DNA of 64,000 nt, taken from Peptoniphilus lacydonensis. Lineage in GTDB: Bacteria; Bacillota; Clostridia; Tissierellales; Peptoniphilaceae. Numbering within the stretch: the first letter of the stretch is position 1; each line of letters begins with the position of its first letter. The position numbers and the translations under genes are program-made. Below are positions 16,985 to 26,868 of the stretch, piece after piece. The DNA lies in the NCBI RefSeq assembly GCF_900106515.1, contig NZ_FNWF01000003.1:372001-436000 (forward strand), given 5' to 3'. The notes below the pieces were generated by a model, which saw only the letters and a list, made by a program, of their open reading frames with translations, had not been told where the DNA came from and did no database searches.

Positions 16985-17467
16985 TTCTTTACTACCCCTG
17001 ATCCTATTGGATCACTAGCGACATACCACCATAATTTAATATATATTTTTTAATTTGAGTACAATCTACTCTAACTTTATCAAATTTTTTTGGTAAACTT
17101 ATTTATCCTATTTTAAAATATACAAGTGTATTCGCATGCTCCTTAATGAACGCATGAGGTATTTCTGCCAATATCTTTTGATTCAAAAAATTAGAATCTT
17201 TAACAATAAAATTCTTTACTTCTAAAATATTAGCTGAATCTGTCCCATCATTTAGCCTAATAAATACAGGTTCTAATGTTGATATTTTTCCTAATGAGTA
17301 AGGAACAATTTCATACGGATTTTCTTCTTCATACTGATCTAAACTATCATATATTTTAAAAGTAACATATTCTTTATCCTCAGTTGTTTCTTGATAAGCA
17401 AAAACATTAATATTAATAATAAAGAATGTAATTATTAATATTAAAATTGTTTTTTTATTTTTTACAT
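16981..17467 (-). pseudogene. Decayed secreted-protein gene (broken start, in-frame stop, frameshift)
   Basis: The minus strand encodes a secreted protein in pieces. AAAGGAG is followed nine bases later by ATG 17467, but the next codon is TAA. The signal-peptide frame (KNKKTILILIITFFI, then VFAYQE) is open in another phase without a start. It runs to a TAA at 17103-17105, continues in the same frame (ISLPKKFDKVRVDCTQIKKY), then needs a frame change near NYGG to reach a tail reading WYVASDPIGSGVV that ends in TGA at 16981. Three lesions make a pseudogene likely. Its end overlaps the ATG of the next gene. It follows the V-ATPase D subunit gene by 24 bp. Family not recognised. Confidence 0.7.
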
Positions 17468-17491
17468 TATTAATATCTCCTTTAATTCAAT

Positions 17492-18184
17492 CTATTTTAG
17501 AGATACAAGTTCTGCATTTACTTTTTCAGACTTTTCTTCTTTCATTTCATCCTTTGAAATAATGTCCTTTACTTTCATTAGCCTTGTTATATTTGCTCTT
17601 TCACTTTCATCAAGTTTTGAGCGAATATATTTTATTGTTTCTTCTAAGTCAGGAATTGTTTTATACTCTAGGGCATTTACTCTTCTTCTTGTTTTTTCAA
17701 TTTCATTTGCCATAAGTTGAGCTGCTTTTTCCTTTTGGGTAAGTTTCAAAAGTTCTTCCATAACTTCTGTTAAATTATCTATTGCATAGTCAAGATCAGA
17801 TGTAGTCTGTGCATATCCGTAAGGATATCGTGATGTCCCTTCTGATGTTTTCTTAGTAATAAATTCCATCTCTGGAACATCAACAGACATTACATTTTTC
17901 TTTTTAATATCTACTAATGTCTTCATAGTTGGAAGTGAGATAGCCTCTTCAAGCATTTCAGGACTCATAGCAGCTGATGCCATAAGAAATGCACTAAAAG
18001 AATTTTGTAATTTATCTTCTACTTCAAGTCTAAGTTTTTTATTTTCCTTTATGAGCGCTATAAATTGTCTCATAAGTTCATCTTGTTTGTCCTTTAAGAG
18101 TTTGTGTCCCCTTGTAGCATTTTCTAATTTAGACTTTAGAATAGACAAATTCATTCTAGTGGGATTTATTTTTAATCTCGTCAT
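17492..18184 (-). CDS. ntpD: V-type ATP synthase subunit D
   Basis: Subunit D forms the central rotor shaft inside the A3B3 head and couples ATP turnover to rotation of the membrane ring. The 230-residue protein begins with the conserved basic segment [30 protein letters not shown] and ends with a second long helix, so the two termini can form the antiparallel coiled coil typical of the subunit. The middle (about 75-110) is the less conserved globular tip. It starts two bases after the stop of the B subunit gene and is the last ATPase gene in the operon. Confidence 0.93.
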   Translation of the reverse strand: MTRLKINPTRMNLSILKSKLENATRGHKLLKDKQDELMRQFIALIKENKKLRLEVEDKLQNSFSAFLMASAAMSPEMLEEAISLPTMKTLVDIKKKNVMSVDVPEMEFITKKTSEGTSRYPYGYAQTTSDLDYAIDNLTEVMEELLKLTQKEKAAQLMANEIEKTRRRVNALEYKTIPDLEETIKYIRSKLDESERANITRLMKVKDIISKDEMKEEKSEKVNAELVSLK

Positions 18185-18186
18185 TA

Positions 18187-19629
18187 TTATCCCTCATTTT
18201 CTAAATTTTGAGAGTCTTTTGACTCACTTTCAGAATCTTCTAAATCCTTATCTTCATTTTCCTTTTCCCCCAAATACTTTTCTATTAATTTATCATCAAT
18301 TCTCTTGAGTTCAGTCTTTGGAATTATTGAAAGTAATTCCCATCCTAAATTCAAAGTATCTTCAATTGATCTATTAGTTTCAAACCCTTGTGATACATAT
18401 TGTTTCTCAAACATCTCTGCAAATCTTGCAAAGGCCTTATCTGTTTCAGATAGTGCAGTTTCTCCAAGTATTGCAGAAAGCTCCTTTGCTTCTTTACCTG
18501 CAGTGTAAGCTGCATAAATTTGATTCATTGTATCAGCATGGTCTTCACGAGTTTTTCCATCTCCAATACCTTTATCTTTAAGTCTTGAAAGTGAAGGTAT
18601 TGCATTAATTGGCGGTTCTAATCCTTGTTTATATAATTCTGTTGATAAAATTATTTGCCCTTCTGTTATATATCCTGTCAAGTCTGGGATTGGGTGAGTA
18701 ATATCTCCTTCTGGCATTGTCAAAATAGGTATCTGTGTGATAGAACCCTCTTTACCTTTTATTCTTCCAGCTCTTTCATATATACCTGCTAAATCTGTGT
18801 ATAAATAACCCGGGTATCCACGTCTACCTGGTACTTCTTTTCTTGCTGCGGACACTTCTCTAAGTGCTTCTGCGTAATTTGTCATATCTGTCAAAATAAC
18901 AAGAACGTGTTTACCAAGTTCAAATGCTAAATATTCTGCTGCCGTAAGTGCCATTTTGGGTGTTGCAAGTCTTTCAATTGCTGGGTCATTTGCAAGATTC
19001 ATAAATAAAACTGCTCTGTCAATGGCACCAGTTTTTGTAAAGTCATCAATGAAGTATTGTGCTTCTTCAAAAGTAATGCCCATTGCTGCAAATACTACGG
19101 CAAAATCTCCACCAGAAAGTACTGTTGATTGTCTTGCAATTTGTGCTGCAAGTTCGTTGTGTGGAAGACCTGCTTCTGAAAATATTGGAAGTTTTTGTCC
19201 CCTTACAAGAGTGTTAAGTCCATCAATTACAGACACTCCTGTTTGAATAAATTCTGAAGGATAATCTCTTGAAACTGGATTGATTGCAGTTCCATTTATA
19301 TCAATTTTTTCTTCAGGAATAATTTTTGGACCGCCGTCAATTGGTTCTCCTAGTCCATCGAAGACTCTTCCTATCATATCTGGAGATACACCAAGTTCAA
19401 GAGGTTTTCCAAGAAATCTAACACTTGTGTCCATTAAGTTAATTCCACTAGAGCCTTCAAAAATTTGAACCATGGCTTTGTCGCCTTCAATTTCAATTAC
19501 ACGACCTCGCCTTTTTTCGCCGGTTTGAAGTTCGATATCAACAAGTTCTTCGTAGGCTGCTCCTTCTACTCCCTCAACAGTCATAAGAGGTCCTACAACT
19601 TCTGTTACTGATTTATATTCTTTAAGCAT
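18187..19629 (-). CDS. ntpB: V-type ATP synthase subunit B (non-catalytic)
   Basis: Subunit B alternates with A in the hexameric head and contributes the arginine finger. It is 480 residues, with the N-terminal beta barrel ([14 protein letters not shown]), the nucleotide-fold core ([20 protein letters not shown] in place of a Walker A P-loop, and [11 protein letters not shown] near residue 350) and a C-terminal helical domain. The last 30 residues are strikingly acidic and serine-rich ([18 protein letters not shown]), an extension I would not expect from Enterococcus NtpB. Its ATG overlaps the end of ntpA by 8 bp, so equal synthesis of A and B is favoured. Confidence 0.95.
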   Translation of the reverse strand: MLKEYKSVTEVVGPLMTVEGVEGAAYEELVDIELQTGEKRRGRVIEIEGDKAMVQIFEGSSGINLMDTSVRFLGKPLELGVSPDMIGRVFDGLGEPIDGGPKIIPEEKIDINGTAINPVSRDYPSEFIQTGVSVIDGLNTLVRGQKLPIFSEAGLPHNELAAQIARQSTVLSGGDFAVVFAAMGITFEEAQYFIDDFTKTGAIDRAVLFMNLANDPAIERLATPKMALTAAEYLAFELGKHVLVILTDMTNYAEALREVSAARKEVPGRRGYPGYLYTDLAGIYERAGRIKGKEGSITQIPILTMPEGDITHPIPDLTGYITEGQIILSTELYKQGLEPPINAIPSLSRLKDKGIGDGKTREDHADTMNQIYAAYTAGKEAKELSAILGETALSETDKAFARFAEMFEKQYVSQGFETNRSIEDTLNLGWELLSIIPKTELKRIDDKLIEKYLGEKENEDKDLEDSESESKDSQNLENEG

Positions 19630-21391
19630 CTACATCACCGACCTCTTCTAATTTTTTAAGTTGACTATCAATCTTTTCCTTAATTGCATCAATTTTTTCT
19701 AGTTCATCATTTGGAACATATTTCATTCTTGCTATATCTTCTTTTACATCGAGTTCTTCAATTTCGGAGAAATAAACTCCCTTTTCTAATGATTCTTGTG
19801 ACTTGTAATAGAAATACAAAATTGTATCTAACATTTTAAATTGTTTCTCTAGTGGACAAAATGTATCTACATCGTGAAAAGCATTTTGTTGCAAAAAGTC
19901 TTCACGAATTGACTTCGTTGAATTTAGCTTTACTTGATCTTCGTCAGAAAGTGTATCACGTCCAACAAGTCTTACAACTTCAAGAAGTGATGTTTCTTCT
20001 TGTAACAGTGCCATTGCTCTTTTCCTAAGTTTAGAAAAGTTTTTATCTACATTTTCGTCTAAATATTTATCGATTTTTGCTTGATATAGTGAATAAGAAT
20101 CAATCCAATTAATCGCTGGGAAGTGTCTTTGGTATGAAAGGTCATAGTCAAGCTTCCAGAAAATTTTTACAATTCTAAGGGTATTTTGTGTAACTGGCTC
20201 AGAAATATCTCCACCTGGAGGTGAAACTGCTCCTATAACAGATAGCGCTCCTTCTCTTTCTTCGCTTCCATTTACAATTACACGACCTGCTCTTTCATAA
20301 AACTCTGCAATTCTTGAAGATAAATATGCAGGATAACCTTCATCACCAGGCATCTCTTCAAGACGACCAGACATTTCACGAAGTGCTTCTGCCCAACGAG
20401 AAGTTGAGTCAGCCATCATTGCAACAGAATAACCCATATCTCTAAAATACTCAGAGATTGTAATACCTGTATAAATTGACGCTTCACGAGCAGCTACTGG
20501 CATATTTGAAGTATTTGCAATAAGAACTGTCCTCTTCATAATTGACTCTCCAGTTGTTGGATCCATAAGTTCTGGAAATTCCATAAGTACATCTGTCATT
20601 TCATTTCCACGTTCACCACAACCAACATAAACTACAATTTGTGCATCTGCCCATTTTGCAAGTTGATGTTGTACAACTGTCTTTCCTGAACCAAAAGGTC
20701 CTGGTATTGCAGCTGTTCCTCCCTTAGTAATTGGGAAGAATGTGTCAATAACTCTTTGACCTGTTACAAGAGGTTCCTTTGGATCAATTTTTTTCGCAAA
20801 AGGTCTTCCACGTCTTACTGGCCATTTTTGCATCATTGTGAGATTTTTATCTCCATCTTCTGTTTCGATAACTGCAATAGTATCTTCAACAGTAAATGTA
20901 CCTTCTTTTATATCTTTTAATTTTCCTTTAACTCCATTGGGAACCATAATTTTATGAGTTACAACGGCAGTTTCTTCAACAGTTCCAAGAATATCTCCTG
21001 TAACTAATTTATCACCAATATTTGCAACTTTTTTAAATTCCCATTTTTTTTCTCTATCTAGGGGATTTACTGTAACTCCTCTTTTTAAAAAGTCTCCAGC
21101 TTCATCTCTAAGTCCAACAAGAGGTCTTTGTATTCCGTCAAACATTTGCTCAATCATTCCAGGACCAAGCTCAACAGAAAGCGGTGCTCCAGTTGTATAA
21201 ACTTCATCTCCAGGTCCAATACCTGTAGTTTCTTCATAAACTTGAATGGAAGCTTTATCGCCTCTCATTTCAATTACTTCACCTATTAATTTGTCCTTAG
21301 AAACTTCTACCACATCATATACATTGGCATCTTCCATGCCGCTTGCAACAACTAATGGTCCGGATACTTTAATTATCTTTCCTGATTTCAA
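19622..21391 (-). CDS. ntpA: V-type ATP synthase subunit A (catalytic)
   Basis: Subunit A carries the catalytic nucleotide sites. It is 589 residues, with the N-terminal barrel ([13 protein letters not shown]), the A-specific bulge domain (about 115-190), Walker A GPFGSGKT at 231-238, and the ERGNEM catalytic-glutamate region near 260. Further on are [14 protein letters not shown] near 330 and SPPGGD near 390. The order A-B-D and the upstream subunits match the Enterococcus hirae ntp operon. Whether the enzyme makes or burns ATP in the cell cannot be read here; the rotor ring indicates sodium as coupling ion. Confidence 0.96.
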   Translation of the reverse strand: MKSGKIIKVSGPLVVASGMEDANVYDVVEVSKDKLIGEVIEMRGDKASIQVYEETTGIGPGDEVYTTGAPLSVELGPGMIEQMFDGIQRPLVGLRDEAGDFLKRGVTVNPLDREKKWEFKKVANIGDKLVTGDILGTVEETAVVTHKIMVPNGVKGKLKDIKEGTFTVEDTIAVIETEDGDKNLTMMQKWPVRRGRPFAKKIDPKEPLVTGQRVIDTFFPITKGGTAAIPGPFGSGKTVVQHQLAKWADAQIVVYVGCGERGNEMTDVLMEFPELMDPTTGESIMKRTVLIANTSNMPVAAREASIYTGITISEYFRDMGYSVAMMADSTSRWAEALREMSGRLEEMPGDEGYPAYLSSRIAEFYERAGRVIVNGSEEREGALSVIGAVSPPGGDISEPVTQNTLRIVKIFWKLDYDLSYQRHFPAINWIDSYSLYQAKIDKYLDENVDKNFSKLRKRAMALLQEETSLLEVVRLVGRDTLSDEDQVKLNSTKSIREDFLQQNAFHDVDTFCPLEKQFKMLDTILYFYYKSQESLEKGVYFSEIEELDVKEDIARMKYVPNDELEKIDAIKEKIDSQLKKLEEVGDVDA

Positions 21392-21420
21392 TAAAGCTCC
21401 TCCTTTATAATAAAGTGAAA

Positions 21421-21735
21421 CTAATCACCTAATATATTTGCTCCAACTGCTTTCTCAACATTTTCATTTAATTTCTTCATTCCAATGCCAAGTGTTCCCT
21501 TATTTGAAGGAATCACAATAATAGCTGGAACTAATTTGTTATTATATCTCTCAATTGTATCTGGTATTTTTGAAGCAAGCTCTTCTGTAATATAGATTAC
21601 ACCATAATCTTTTTTAGCAAGATTATCCACTTCTCTTCTCGCCTCGATGTCTTTATATGCCACAAAAACATCAATACCAATTGCTCTAAAAGAAAGGACA
21701 GAATCCTTATCTCCAATAACTGCAATTTTATACAT
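21421..21735 (-). CDS. ntpG: V-type ATP synthase subunit F
   Basis: Subunit F is the small rotor-stalk protein that binds D and can move to regulate activity. The 104-residue product starts [20 protein letters not shown], the conserved opening of the family, and has the [10 protein letters not shown] and PAIIVIPSN segments of its CheY-like fold. The earlier in-frame Met at 21780 lies deep in ntpC and adds unrelated residues, so ATG 21735 is chosen. It overlaps the end of ntpC by 8 bp with no good ribosome site of its own, so translational coupling is likely. The symbol follows E. hirae naming, where this subunit is NtpG. Confidence 0.9.
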   Translation of the reverse strand: MYKIAVIGDKDSVLSFRAIGIDVFVAYKDIEARREVDNLAKKDYGVIYITEELASKIPDTIERYNNKLVPAIIVIPSNKGTLGIGMKKLNENVEKAVGANILGD

Positions 21736-22720
21736 AACTATCACGCAACTTTTCTCTAATAAATTCACTACTAAGTCCATTTAACTTAGAAACTAAAATA
21801 ATTCTAAGATTTTTAATTTCCATTTCCTTTGCCAAAGCATTAGCAAAAATTACCTCAGGACCATAAGTGATATACTTTACATCTTTAATCAAATCTATAA
21901 AATAGTTGTCCATCTCTTTTTCAAAATTTGAAAGATTTCCTTTATCTTTGAAATCGTCAAGAGCATCTTTTATATATTTATAAATACCAAGTCTTTTAAA
22001 AATTTCTGTATCTGAACTTATATCTTTATTTAGTAAATCTAAATAAATTGACTCTTTAATATTACCTCCAGGTACAATCACATGTCGGAAAAATTCCACA
22101 TCTTTTTCTTGTTTTTTTGCTCTCAATAGAGTTCTAACATTAGTAAAATCAATTAAATTTTTCGCATAATCTATAAACAAATCTACTTCTGATTCTTCTG
22201 CAATTGAAAGTAACTCTTTAAAATAAAAATTGTCAATATAAATATCAATAATTTGTGGATCTTTTTTCTCTTCATAGAGATCTTTAACCCTTTCTATAAG
22301 TTCAAAATACTTATTTTTTTTGCTCCCCTTTGAAATTCCATCTCTGTATTCCTTGATATCAAAATCTCCAAGATTGACATATAACTCAGTTAAATCTTTT
22401 TCTCCAATATACTCTTTTACTAGAACTTTTAAATTGTGATAAAAGTATTTCAAAGTTACCATATCAATGGGTATTGTAGATGGTGAAATGTCATAAAGTT
22501 CTTTATAAAATCTTATAAGTTCTTCCTTTAAAACTACTTCATATTCTGTTGGAGAAGATATTTTATTTATAAACTTGTTGTAAACTGTATCAGATAGAGA
22601 TCTAAGTGCGTCTTCCAAAGTATCTGACTCAGAAATTCTTACAAAGTTTTCATTTTTTAAAAGTTCCTTTTCCAAAACTCTGAGCCTTGTAGAACTTTGG
22701 ATAAATTTACTTCTATCCAT
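21728..22720 (-). CDS. ntpC: V-type ATP synthase subunit C/d
   Basis: Subunit C is the funnel-shaped adaptor between the rotor ring and the central stalk. The 330-residue, nearly all-helical protein has the features of the V0 d/C family: an N-terminal helix with [10 protein letters not shown], a middle segment [14 protein letters not shown] near residues 190-205, and a C-terminal pair [23 protein letters not shown]. Both of those segments are the family's best-conserved stretches. It lies 17 bp downstream of ntpE and overlaps ntpG. Length is normal. Confidence 0.92.
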   Translation of the reverse strand: MDRSKFIQSSTRLRVLEKELLKNENFVRISESDTLEDALRSLSDTVYNKFINKISSPTEYEVVLKEELIRFYKELYDISPSTIPIDMVTLKYFYHNLKVLVKEYIGEKDLTELYVNLGDFDIKEYRDGISKGSKKNKYFELIERVKDLYEEKKDPQIIDIYIDNFYFKELLSIAEESEVDLFIDYAKNLIDFTNVRTLLRAKKQEKDVEFFRHVIVPGGNIKESIYLDLLNKDISSDTEIFKRLGIYKYIKDALDDFKDKGNLSNFEKEMDNYFIDLIKDVKYITYGPEVIFANALAKEMEIKNLRIILVSKLNGLSSEFIREKLRDSYV

Positions 22721-22737
22721 TTAATCACCTTTTCCAA

Positions 22738-23286
22738 TTATCCAAAAAGTTTTTCTGCTAAAAATTGTTCTAAATCTTCTCTTTCGGATTTCACAATCGA
22801 CTTAAAATTGCCATTGTAATTTAAATTATTGTTATGAAGTATAAAGCCTCTCTCGACATCTTTATCAGAAATTTGAAATCCTAAATCAGCTTTTTTTATT
22901 GCATCTCTGTATTTATCGGGAACATCTAAAACTGAATCCTCATTTTCAATTCCCTCTACGTTGTTTCTAACATACTTTACAAAATCTTCTTCTGATAAGT
23001 TGTCAAGTTCTTTTATCGCTAATTCTAAAATTTCATCAATCTTCTTGTGTTTTTCAGATAAAATTTTATCTCTAGCTTCTAATTCTGCACCTGACTTTGC
23101 TCTTTTTAAAATATCTTCTCTCTCTTTTTTTGATACTTCATAAAGTTTATCAGATAGTTTTTTTGCATCGTCTTCTCTATTTTCTATAATCTTTATTTTT
23201 TTATCTTCTGCTTCTTTTATAATTTCTTCAGCTTTTTTTTCAGCATCCTCAGTTATTTTATTTAAAATATTTTCAAGTCCTGCCAT
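22738..23286 (-). CDS. ntpE: V-type ATP synthase subunit E
   Basis: Subunit E forms the peripheral stator stalks together with the G/H subunit. The first 110 residues are highly charged and helical (AEKKAEEIIKEAEDKKIKII), suited to the right-handed coiled coil with the partner encoded at 25713-26036. The C-terminal 70 residues form the small globular head that binds subunit B, ending LEQFLAEKLFG. At 182 residues it is slightly shorter than many homologues. It lies 9 bp after ntpK. Confidence 0.88.
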   Translation of the reverse strand: MAGLENILNKITEDAEKKAEEIIKEAEDKKIKIIENREDDAKKLSDKLYEVSKKEREDILKRAKSGAELEARDKILSEKHKKIDEILELAIKELDNLSEEDFVKYVRNNVEGIENEDSVLDVPDKYRDAIKKADLGFQISDKDVERGFILHNNNLNYNGNFKSIVKSEREDLEQFLAEKLFG

Positions 23287-23295
23287 AGTATCACC

Positions 23296-23766
23296 TTAGG
23301 CTCTAGATAAAATAAAGAATGAAATTGCAAATGCTAAGATTGCATAAAGTTCAACCATTACTGCAAAGATAATACCTTTTGCTTGTTGTTCTTCATTTTT
23401 TGCCAAAATATTAATACCTGCAACAGAAACTTTGCCTTGTGAAATTGCAGAAATAAGACCAGCAAGTCCAACTACTGCACCACTTACCATATACATAAAT
23501 CCAGTATTTACTGGTGTATCTGTTTTAAGCCTAAATAAAATAAATAGTCCAATTACGAATCCATAAAGACCTTGAGTACCTGGCAACAATTGTAGCACAA
23601 GTGATTTACCAAATTTTTCTGGCTCATCAATCACAACTCCTGCCGCAGCTTCACCAGCCATACCAACTCCCTTTGCAGAGCCTGCACCTGCAAGAGCAAC
23701 TGCAAAAAAGATCCCAATAGATCCAAAAATTAATCCACCATATTGTCCCATAACTTCTTTTAACAT
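23296..23766 (-). CDS. ntpK: V-type ATP synthase subunit K (sodium-type rotor proteolipid)
   Basis: This duplicated 16-kDa proteolipid (156 residues, four membrane helices) forms the ion-carrying rotor ring. Residue numbering coincides with E. hirae NtpK at every sodium-ligand position I recall: L61, T64 and Q65 in LLPGTQG, Q110 in ISQGK, and the ion-binding carboxylate E139 in VELYA. The first hairpin has Q65 where a proton-type ring would carry a carboxylate. This supports sodium rather than proton transport. Its gene starts 10 bp after ntpI ends. The strict sequence match to a structurally known ring makes this one of the safest functional readings in the window. Confidence 0.96.
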   Translation of the reverse strand: MLKEVMGQYGGLIFGSIGIFFAVALAGAGSAKGVGMAGEAAAGVVIDEPEKFGKSLVLQLLPGTQGLYGFVIGLFILFRLKTDTPVNTGFMYMVSGAVVGLAGLISAISQGKVSVAGINILAKNEEQQAKGIIFAVMVELYAILAFAISFFILSRA

Positions 23767-23776
23767 ATTTTTCCTC

Positions 23777-25726
23777 CTAGTCTATATTAAAATAATCTGA
23801 ATTTTCTATCATTTTTTTGAAAGGTATTCCTCCACCTTCATAAAATTTATTAAACATTTCTACATAAGTTAGCCTTGCAGTGTGAACATAAGCTGACAAA
23901 TAACATAAAAATGCGTTAAATAATTGAAATACTACAAAAACTACTATCGCAAAGATTTTTCCAAGTATATTTGATTCAAATAACATTCCTGCAATCATGT
24001 TAATTGCAAGTCCCAAGAATGAACCTGAAAGCACAAGTGCCATCATTCTAAGATATGATACAAAATCCCCAAGATAAGAGGAAATTCCGTATAAGGAATA
24101 AATTCCCCAACCTATCTTCTCTCCTGTCGTCTTTTCTTCACGACCACCTGTTGCAACTATTCCAATCATTCCAAGTATCATTACTACTAAAAATACATTT
24201 TTATATGGTGCTAAGTTCTCTAGTTTAATTTGAAGAAGTAAACCAATGATTCCTATTAAAGCCATATACCAAAATCCAACATCATAAAGTGCGTCCTTTG
24301 GCTTACCGTCACGAATGTCCATATATGCCTTTATTCCAAGAGCAAAGAATATATGAATCCCCCCAAGTATTAAAGACAATATAACGAGAAGAGTAGAATC
24401 TTCCGCTGGATCTATTAAACTTGGTAATTCTATAATTCCACCAAAGAAAGAACCAAATACAAGTCCAAATATAATAGTAGAAATAGAAAGATAATTAAAA
24501 AACTTTAAAAATCTCCTTTTTTTATCTGTCAAATTAAACTTTTTAAGTGCAAAAAGCGTACCTAAAAATACAAGAAGTCCGTATCCAAAATCTCCTACCA
24601 TTATTCCTGCAAATATAAAATAAAATGGTGCAAAAAAAGGCGTGGGGTCAATTTCATTATATCTTGGCATAGCATACATTTCTGTCATAAGCTCAAAAGG
24701 TTTCACAAAAGAGTTGTTTTCCAGAAGAATTGGAACCTCATTTGAATCCCTATTGGCATCATAAGAACTTAAATAATAATTGTCGCCACATACTTTTTTA
24801 ACTTCCTTTTCAAAATTAGAAAGTTTTTCATTGGGAACATAACCTTCAATCATATCTACTTTTGTAGTTTTTAAAAATTTCCTCTGTGACATTATCTTAA
24901 CTTTTTCATTACGATAAAATTCATAGGAATATTTTAAATCGTCAAGATACTTTAAATATTTTTTTAAATTTTCTTCTATATCTTTATTTTCTTCAAATAA
25001 AAGCTCTTTATCTTTTTCATAAGAATTTATTTTATCTTCTACCTTTTTATCGGCCTTAATGTTTATAGGCGTAAATCCATAACTTGAGAAAATATCTTTG
25101 ACTTCATTGTCTACGGATTTCTCCACGATGATTAGATAATAGCGAAAGTTTTTATCTTGTGAAACTCTTTCAATATAAATAAGCTCATTTTCCAAAAACT
25201 CTCTCTCAAATTTGTCTGCATAATTTGCAGCAACTGTACCTGTGTAAACATTTACAGAGTCCATAGAACTTGTGCCCTCCAAAGAAGAAGAAAGGCCTCT
25301 CCACGGTTTTAATTCAAATATTTTAGAATCAATATTTTGAACTTTGCTATTGTTTTTGTCCTTTTGATTAACTAAAGACCTTATTTCCTTATCAATCTTT
25401 TCAAAGGGAAATCTCAAAGCTCTATCAGCAAGCTCTTCAAGAGTAATATTTTCCACTCCATCTTTTAAACTTTTTATAGCACTTTCTTTTTCTTTAAATT
25501 TAAGTAATAAGTCAATATCATCTTTAGATCTTTTAATTTTGTCATCAATTTCAATTAAATCATCTAAAGACTTAGGCCTTGCAAAGTCGTCTTCTATATA
25601 TTCGTCTTTATCAAAATCAGACTCTACAATATGAACATAATTAAATTTTTGAAATCTATCGATTAACTTTTCTCTACTGTCATCAAAGATAAAGAGTTTG
25701 AATTCCTTCATATTAACTATTGCCAT
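23777..25726 (-). CDS. ntpI: V-type ATP synthase subunit I/a
   Basis: Subunit I forms the ion half-channels next to the rotor ring and anchors the peripheral stalks. The 649-residue protein has a long cytoplasmic coiled-coil N-terminal half (to about 335) and a membrane half with seven or eight helices starting at FAPFYFIFAGIMVGDFGYGL. The functional arginine lies in the helix with LGDFVSYLRMMALVLSGSFLG near residue 560. The C-terminus carries LSAYVHTARLTYVEMFNKFYEGGG, the family signature. It overlaps the upstream G/H gene by 14 bp. Confidence 0.95.
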   Translation of the reverse strand: MAIVNMKEFKLFIFDDSREKLIDRFQKFNYVHIVESDFDKDEYIEDDFARPKSLDDLIEIDDKIKRSKDDIDLLLKFKEKESAIKSLKDGVENITLEELADRALRFPFEKIDKEIRSLVNQKDKNNSKVQNIDSKIFELKPWRGLSSSLEGTSSMDSVNVYTGTVAANYADKFEREFLENELIYIERVSQDKNFRYYLIIVEKSVDNEVKDIFSSYGFTPINIKADKKVEDKINSYEKDKELLFEENKDIEENLKKYLKYLDDLKYSYEFYRNEKVKIMSQRKFLKTTKVDMIEGYVPNEKLSNFEKEVKKVCGDNYYLSSYDANRDSNEVPILLENNSFVKPFELMTEMYAMPRYNEIDPTPFFAPFYFIFAGIMVGDFGYGLLVFLGTLFALKKFNLTDKKRRFLKFFNYLSISTIIFGLVFGSFFGGIIELPSLIDPAEDSTLLVILSLILGGIHIFFALGIKAYMDIRDGKPKDALYDVGFWYMALIGIIGLLLQIKLENLAPYKNVFLVVMILGMIGIVATGGREEKTTGEKIGWGIYSLYGISSYLGDFVSYLRMMALVLSGSFLGLAINMIAGMLFESNILGKIFAIVVFVVFQLFNAFLCYLSAYVHTARLTYVEMFNKFYEGGGIPFKKMIENSDYFNID

Positions 25727-26036
25727 TATTCACAATCCTCTCTACCACTGACTTTACAATTTCAGCTTCCTTGTCCTTGGAAATATTTGAAATTTCAGCA
25801 ACATCTTTTTTTGACTTATCTTTTATAGGTTTTACAGATTCTTCTCCTTCTTTTTTAGCCTTTTCGAGAAGCTCATCTTTTTCATCCTTTGCCCTTTGGA
25901 CAATTTCCCTATAAGAAACTTCTGCCTGAGATTTTGCATCTTCAATAATTTCCTCAGCCCTTACTTTTGCATCATCGACAATTTGTTTTGCCTTTGCTTC
26001 AGTGTCCTTAACTTTTTTTAATGCATCATCTGACAC
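25713..26036 (-). CDS. ntpF: V-type ATP synthase subunit G/H (peripheral stalk helix)
   Basis: First gene of the ATPase operon. The 107-residue protein is a continuous charged helix with Ala- and Lys/Glu-rich heptads (AKAKQIVDDAKVRAEEIIEDAK), the partner of subunit E in the stator stalk. It starts with GTG at 26036, four bases after GGAGGTGATTTA, an ideal ribosome site. By position it corresponds to NtpF of E. hirae; other schemes call it subunit G or H. Because the family is defined mainly by composition and length, the assignment rests partly on context. Confidence 0.82.
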   Translation of the reverse strand: MSDDALKKVKDTEAKAKQIVDDAKVRAEEIIEDAKSQAEVSYREIVQRAKDEKDELLEKAKKEGEESVKPIKDKSKKDVAEISNISKDKEAEIVKSVVERIVNNGNS

Positions 26037-26072
26037 TAAATCACCTCCAGTGTAAAATCATTTCTTAAGTTA

Positions 26073-26078
26073 ATTATA
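26073..26078 (-). promoter_or_regulatory. Extended -10 promoter of the V-ATPase operon
   Basis: On the minus strand TGA-TATAAT forms an extended -10 element about 37 bp before the GTG start, so transcription would begin near 26065. No good -35 box is visible, which is usual with an extended -10. Confidence 0.55.
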
Positions 26079-26097
26079 TCACTTGTTAAATTATTAT

Positions 26098-26220
26098 TTA
26101 ACTATAATATTAAAAAAATAATATAGTTATAAATTATATTTTAAATGAGCTATGGTTATATGATACCCTCTCTTATATTTTTTATTTAAAATTTTGATAA
26201 AAAAATAAATTTTTATCAAA
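26098..26220. repeat. AT-rich inverted repeats upstream of the V-ATPase operon
   Basis: This is gene-free sequence. Two inverted repeats are visible: AACTATAATATTA against TAATATAGTT at about 26100-26128 (with a bulge), and TTTGATAAAAA (26193-26203) against TTTTTATCAAA (26210-26220), a perfect 11-bp stem. Both are pure AT. They may be regulatory or just cruciform-prone DNA. Nothing else is seen between 26079 and 26282. Confidence 0.35.
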
Positions 26221-26282
26221 TTTTACTTTTAAAATCAACATAAAATTGCCCTTAATTTTCTATTTATTCCTTTGATTTCAAT

Positions 26283-26316
26283 AAAAAAATGCTTCAATCA
26301 AGCACTTTTGATTGAA
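26283..26316 (-). terminator. Terminator of the nucleoside hydrolase operon
   Basis: TTCAATCAA (26293-26301) pairs with TTGATTGAA (26308-26316) over nine pairs. On the minus strand the stem is followed by GC and a run of T. It lies 6 bp beyond the stop of the ECF gene. Confidence 0.85.
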
Positions 26317-26322
26317 ACATTT

Positions 26323-26868
26323 TCATTTTTTCAGAATATTTTGAAAACTTTTCATATTGTATATTTTAGAAACTAATAAAATTGAAATTAATTTATCTGC
26401 ATAATCTGTAATAATTTGCACTACAAATACAATTACAAAATCCGATAAATCTAAAATTGCACGAAGTGCTTGAACAATATAGCTTGATCCCGCTGTTGTC
26501 ACAGTTCCAAATAAATATGTCGCAATAAGAGATGAAGATATTGCTACCGGAATTGACATCGCCAGTGTAAGATAAAATTTCGATTTAAAATTATCCTTCT
26601 TCAAAAAACCAAAATAACCAGAAGTAAAACCAACTATAATTTGAGTTGGCATAAAATAAATAGCGATTGAATCACCTATGCTATTTACAAAAGCAGAAAT
26701 AACACCTGTCAAAACACCAAAAGCTGGTCCAAAAGAAAAACCCGCCATAATAGTTCCTATTGAATCTAAATAAACTGGAAGCTTTAGCGAAAAAGCAAAC
26801 CACGCACTTACACAATTAATTGCCACACATAACGCAACGAAAGTAACTTTTTTAGAACCAAACTTCAT
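26323..26868 (-). CDS. ECF transporter S component, probably nucleoside-specific
   Basis: The 181-residue membrane protein has six hydrophobic segments and the short basic C-terminus of ECF S components, which capture a vitamin or nucleoside and pair with a shared EcfA/EcfT energy module encoded elsewhere. The N-terminal VALCVAINCVSAWFAF and LPVYLDSIGTIMAGFSFGP segments are typical of the group annotated next to nucleoside hydrolases. Its ATG overlaps the stop of the nucleoside hydrolase gene (ATGA). Pairing with a hydrolase that acts inside the cell points to uptake of a nucleoside. No energising ATPase genes are nearby. Confidence 0.8.
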   Translation of the reverse strand: MKFGSKKVTFVALCVAINCVSAWFAFSLKLPVYLDSIGTIMAGFSFGPAFGVLTGVISAFVNSIGDSIAIYFMPTQIIVGFTSGYFGFLKKDNFKSKFYLTLAMSIPVAISSSLIATYLFGTVTTAGSSYIVQALRAILDLSDFVIVFVVQIITDYADKLISILLVSKIYNMKSFQNILKK

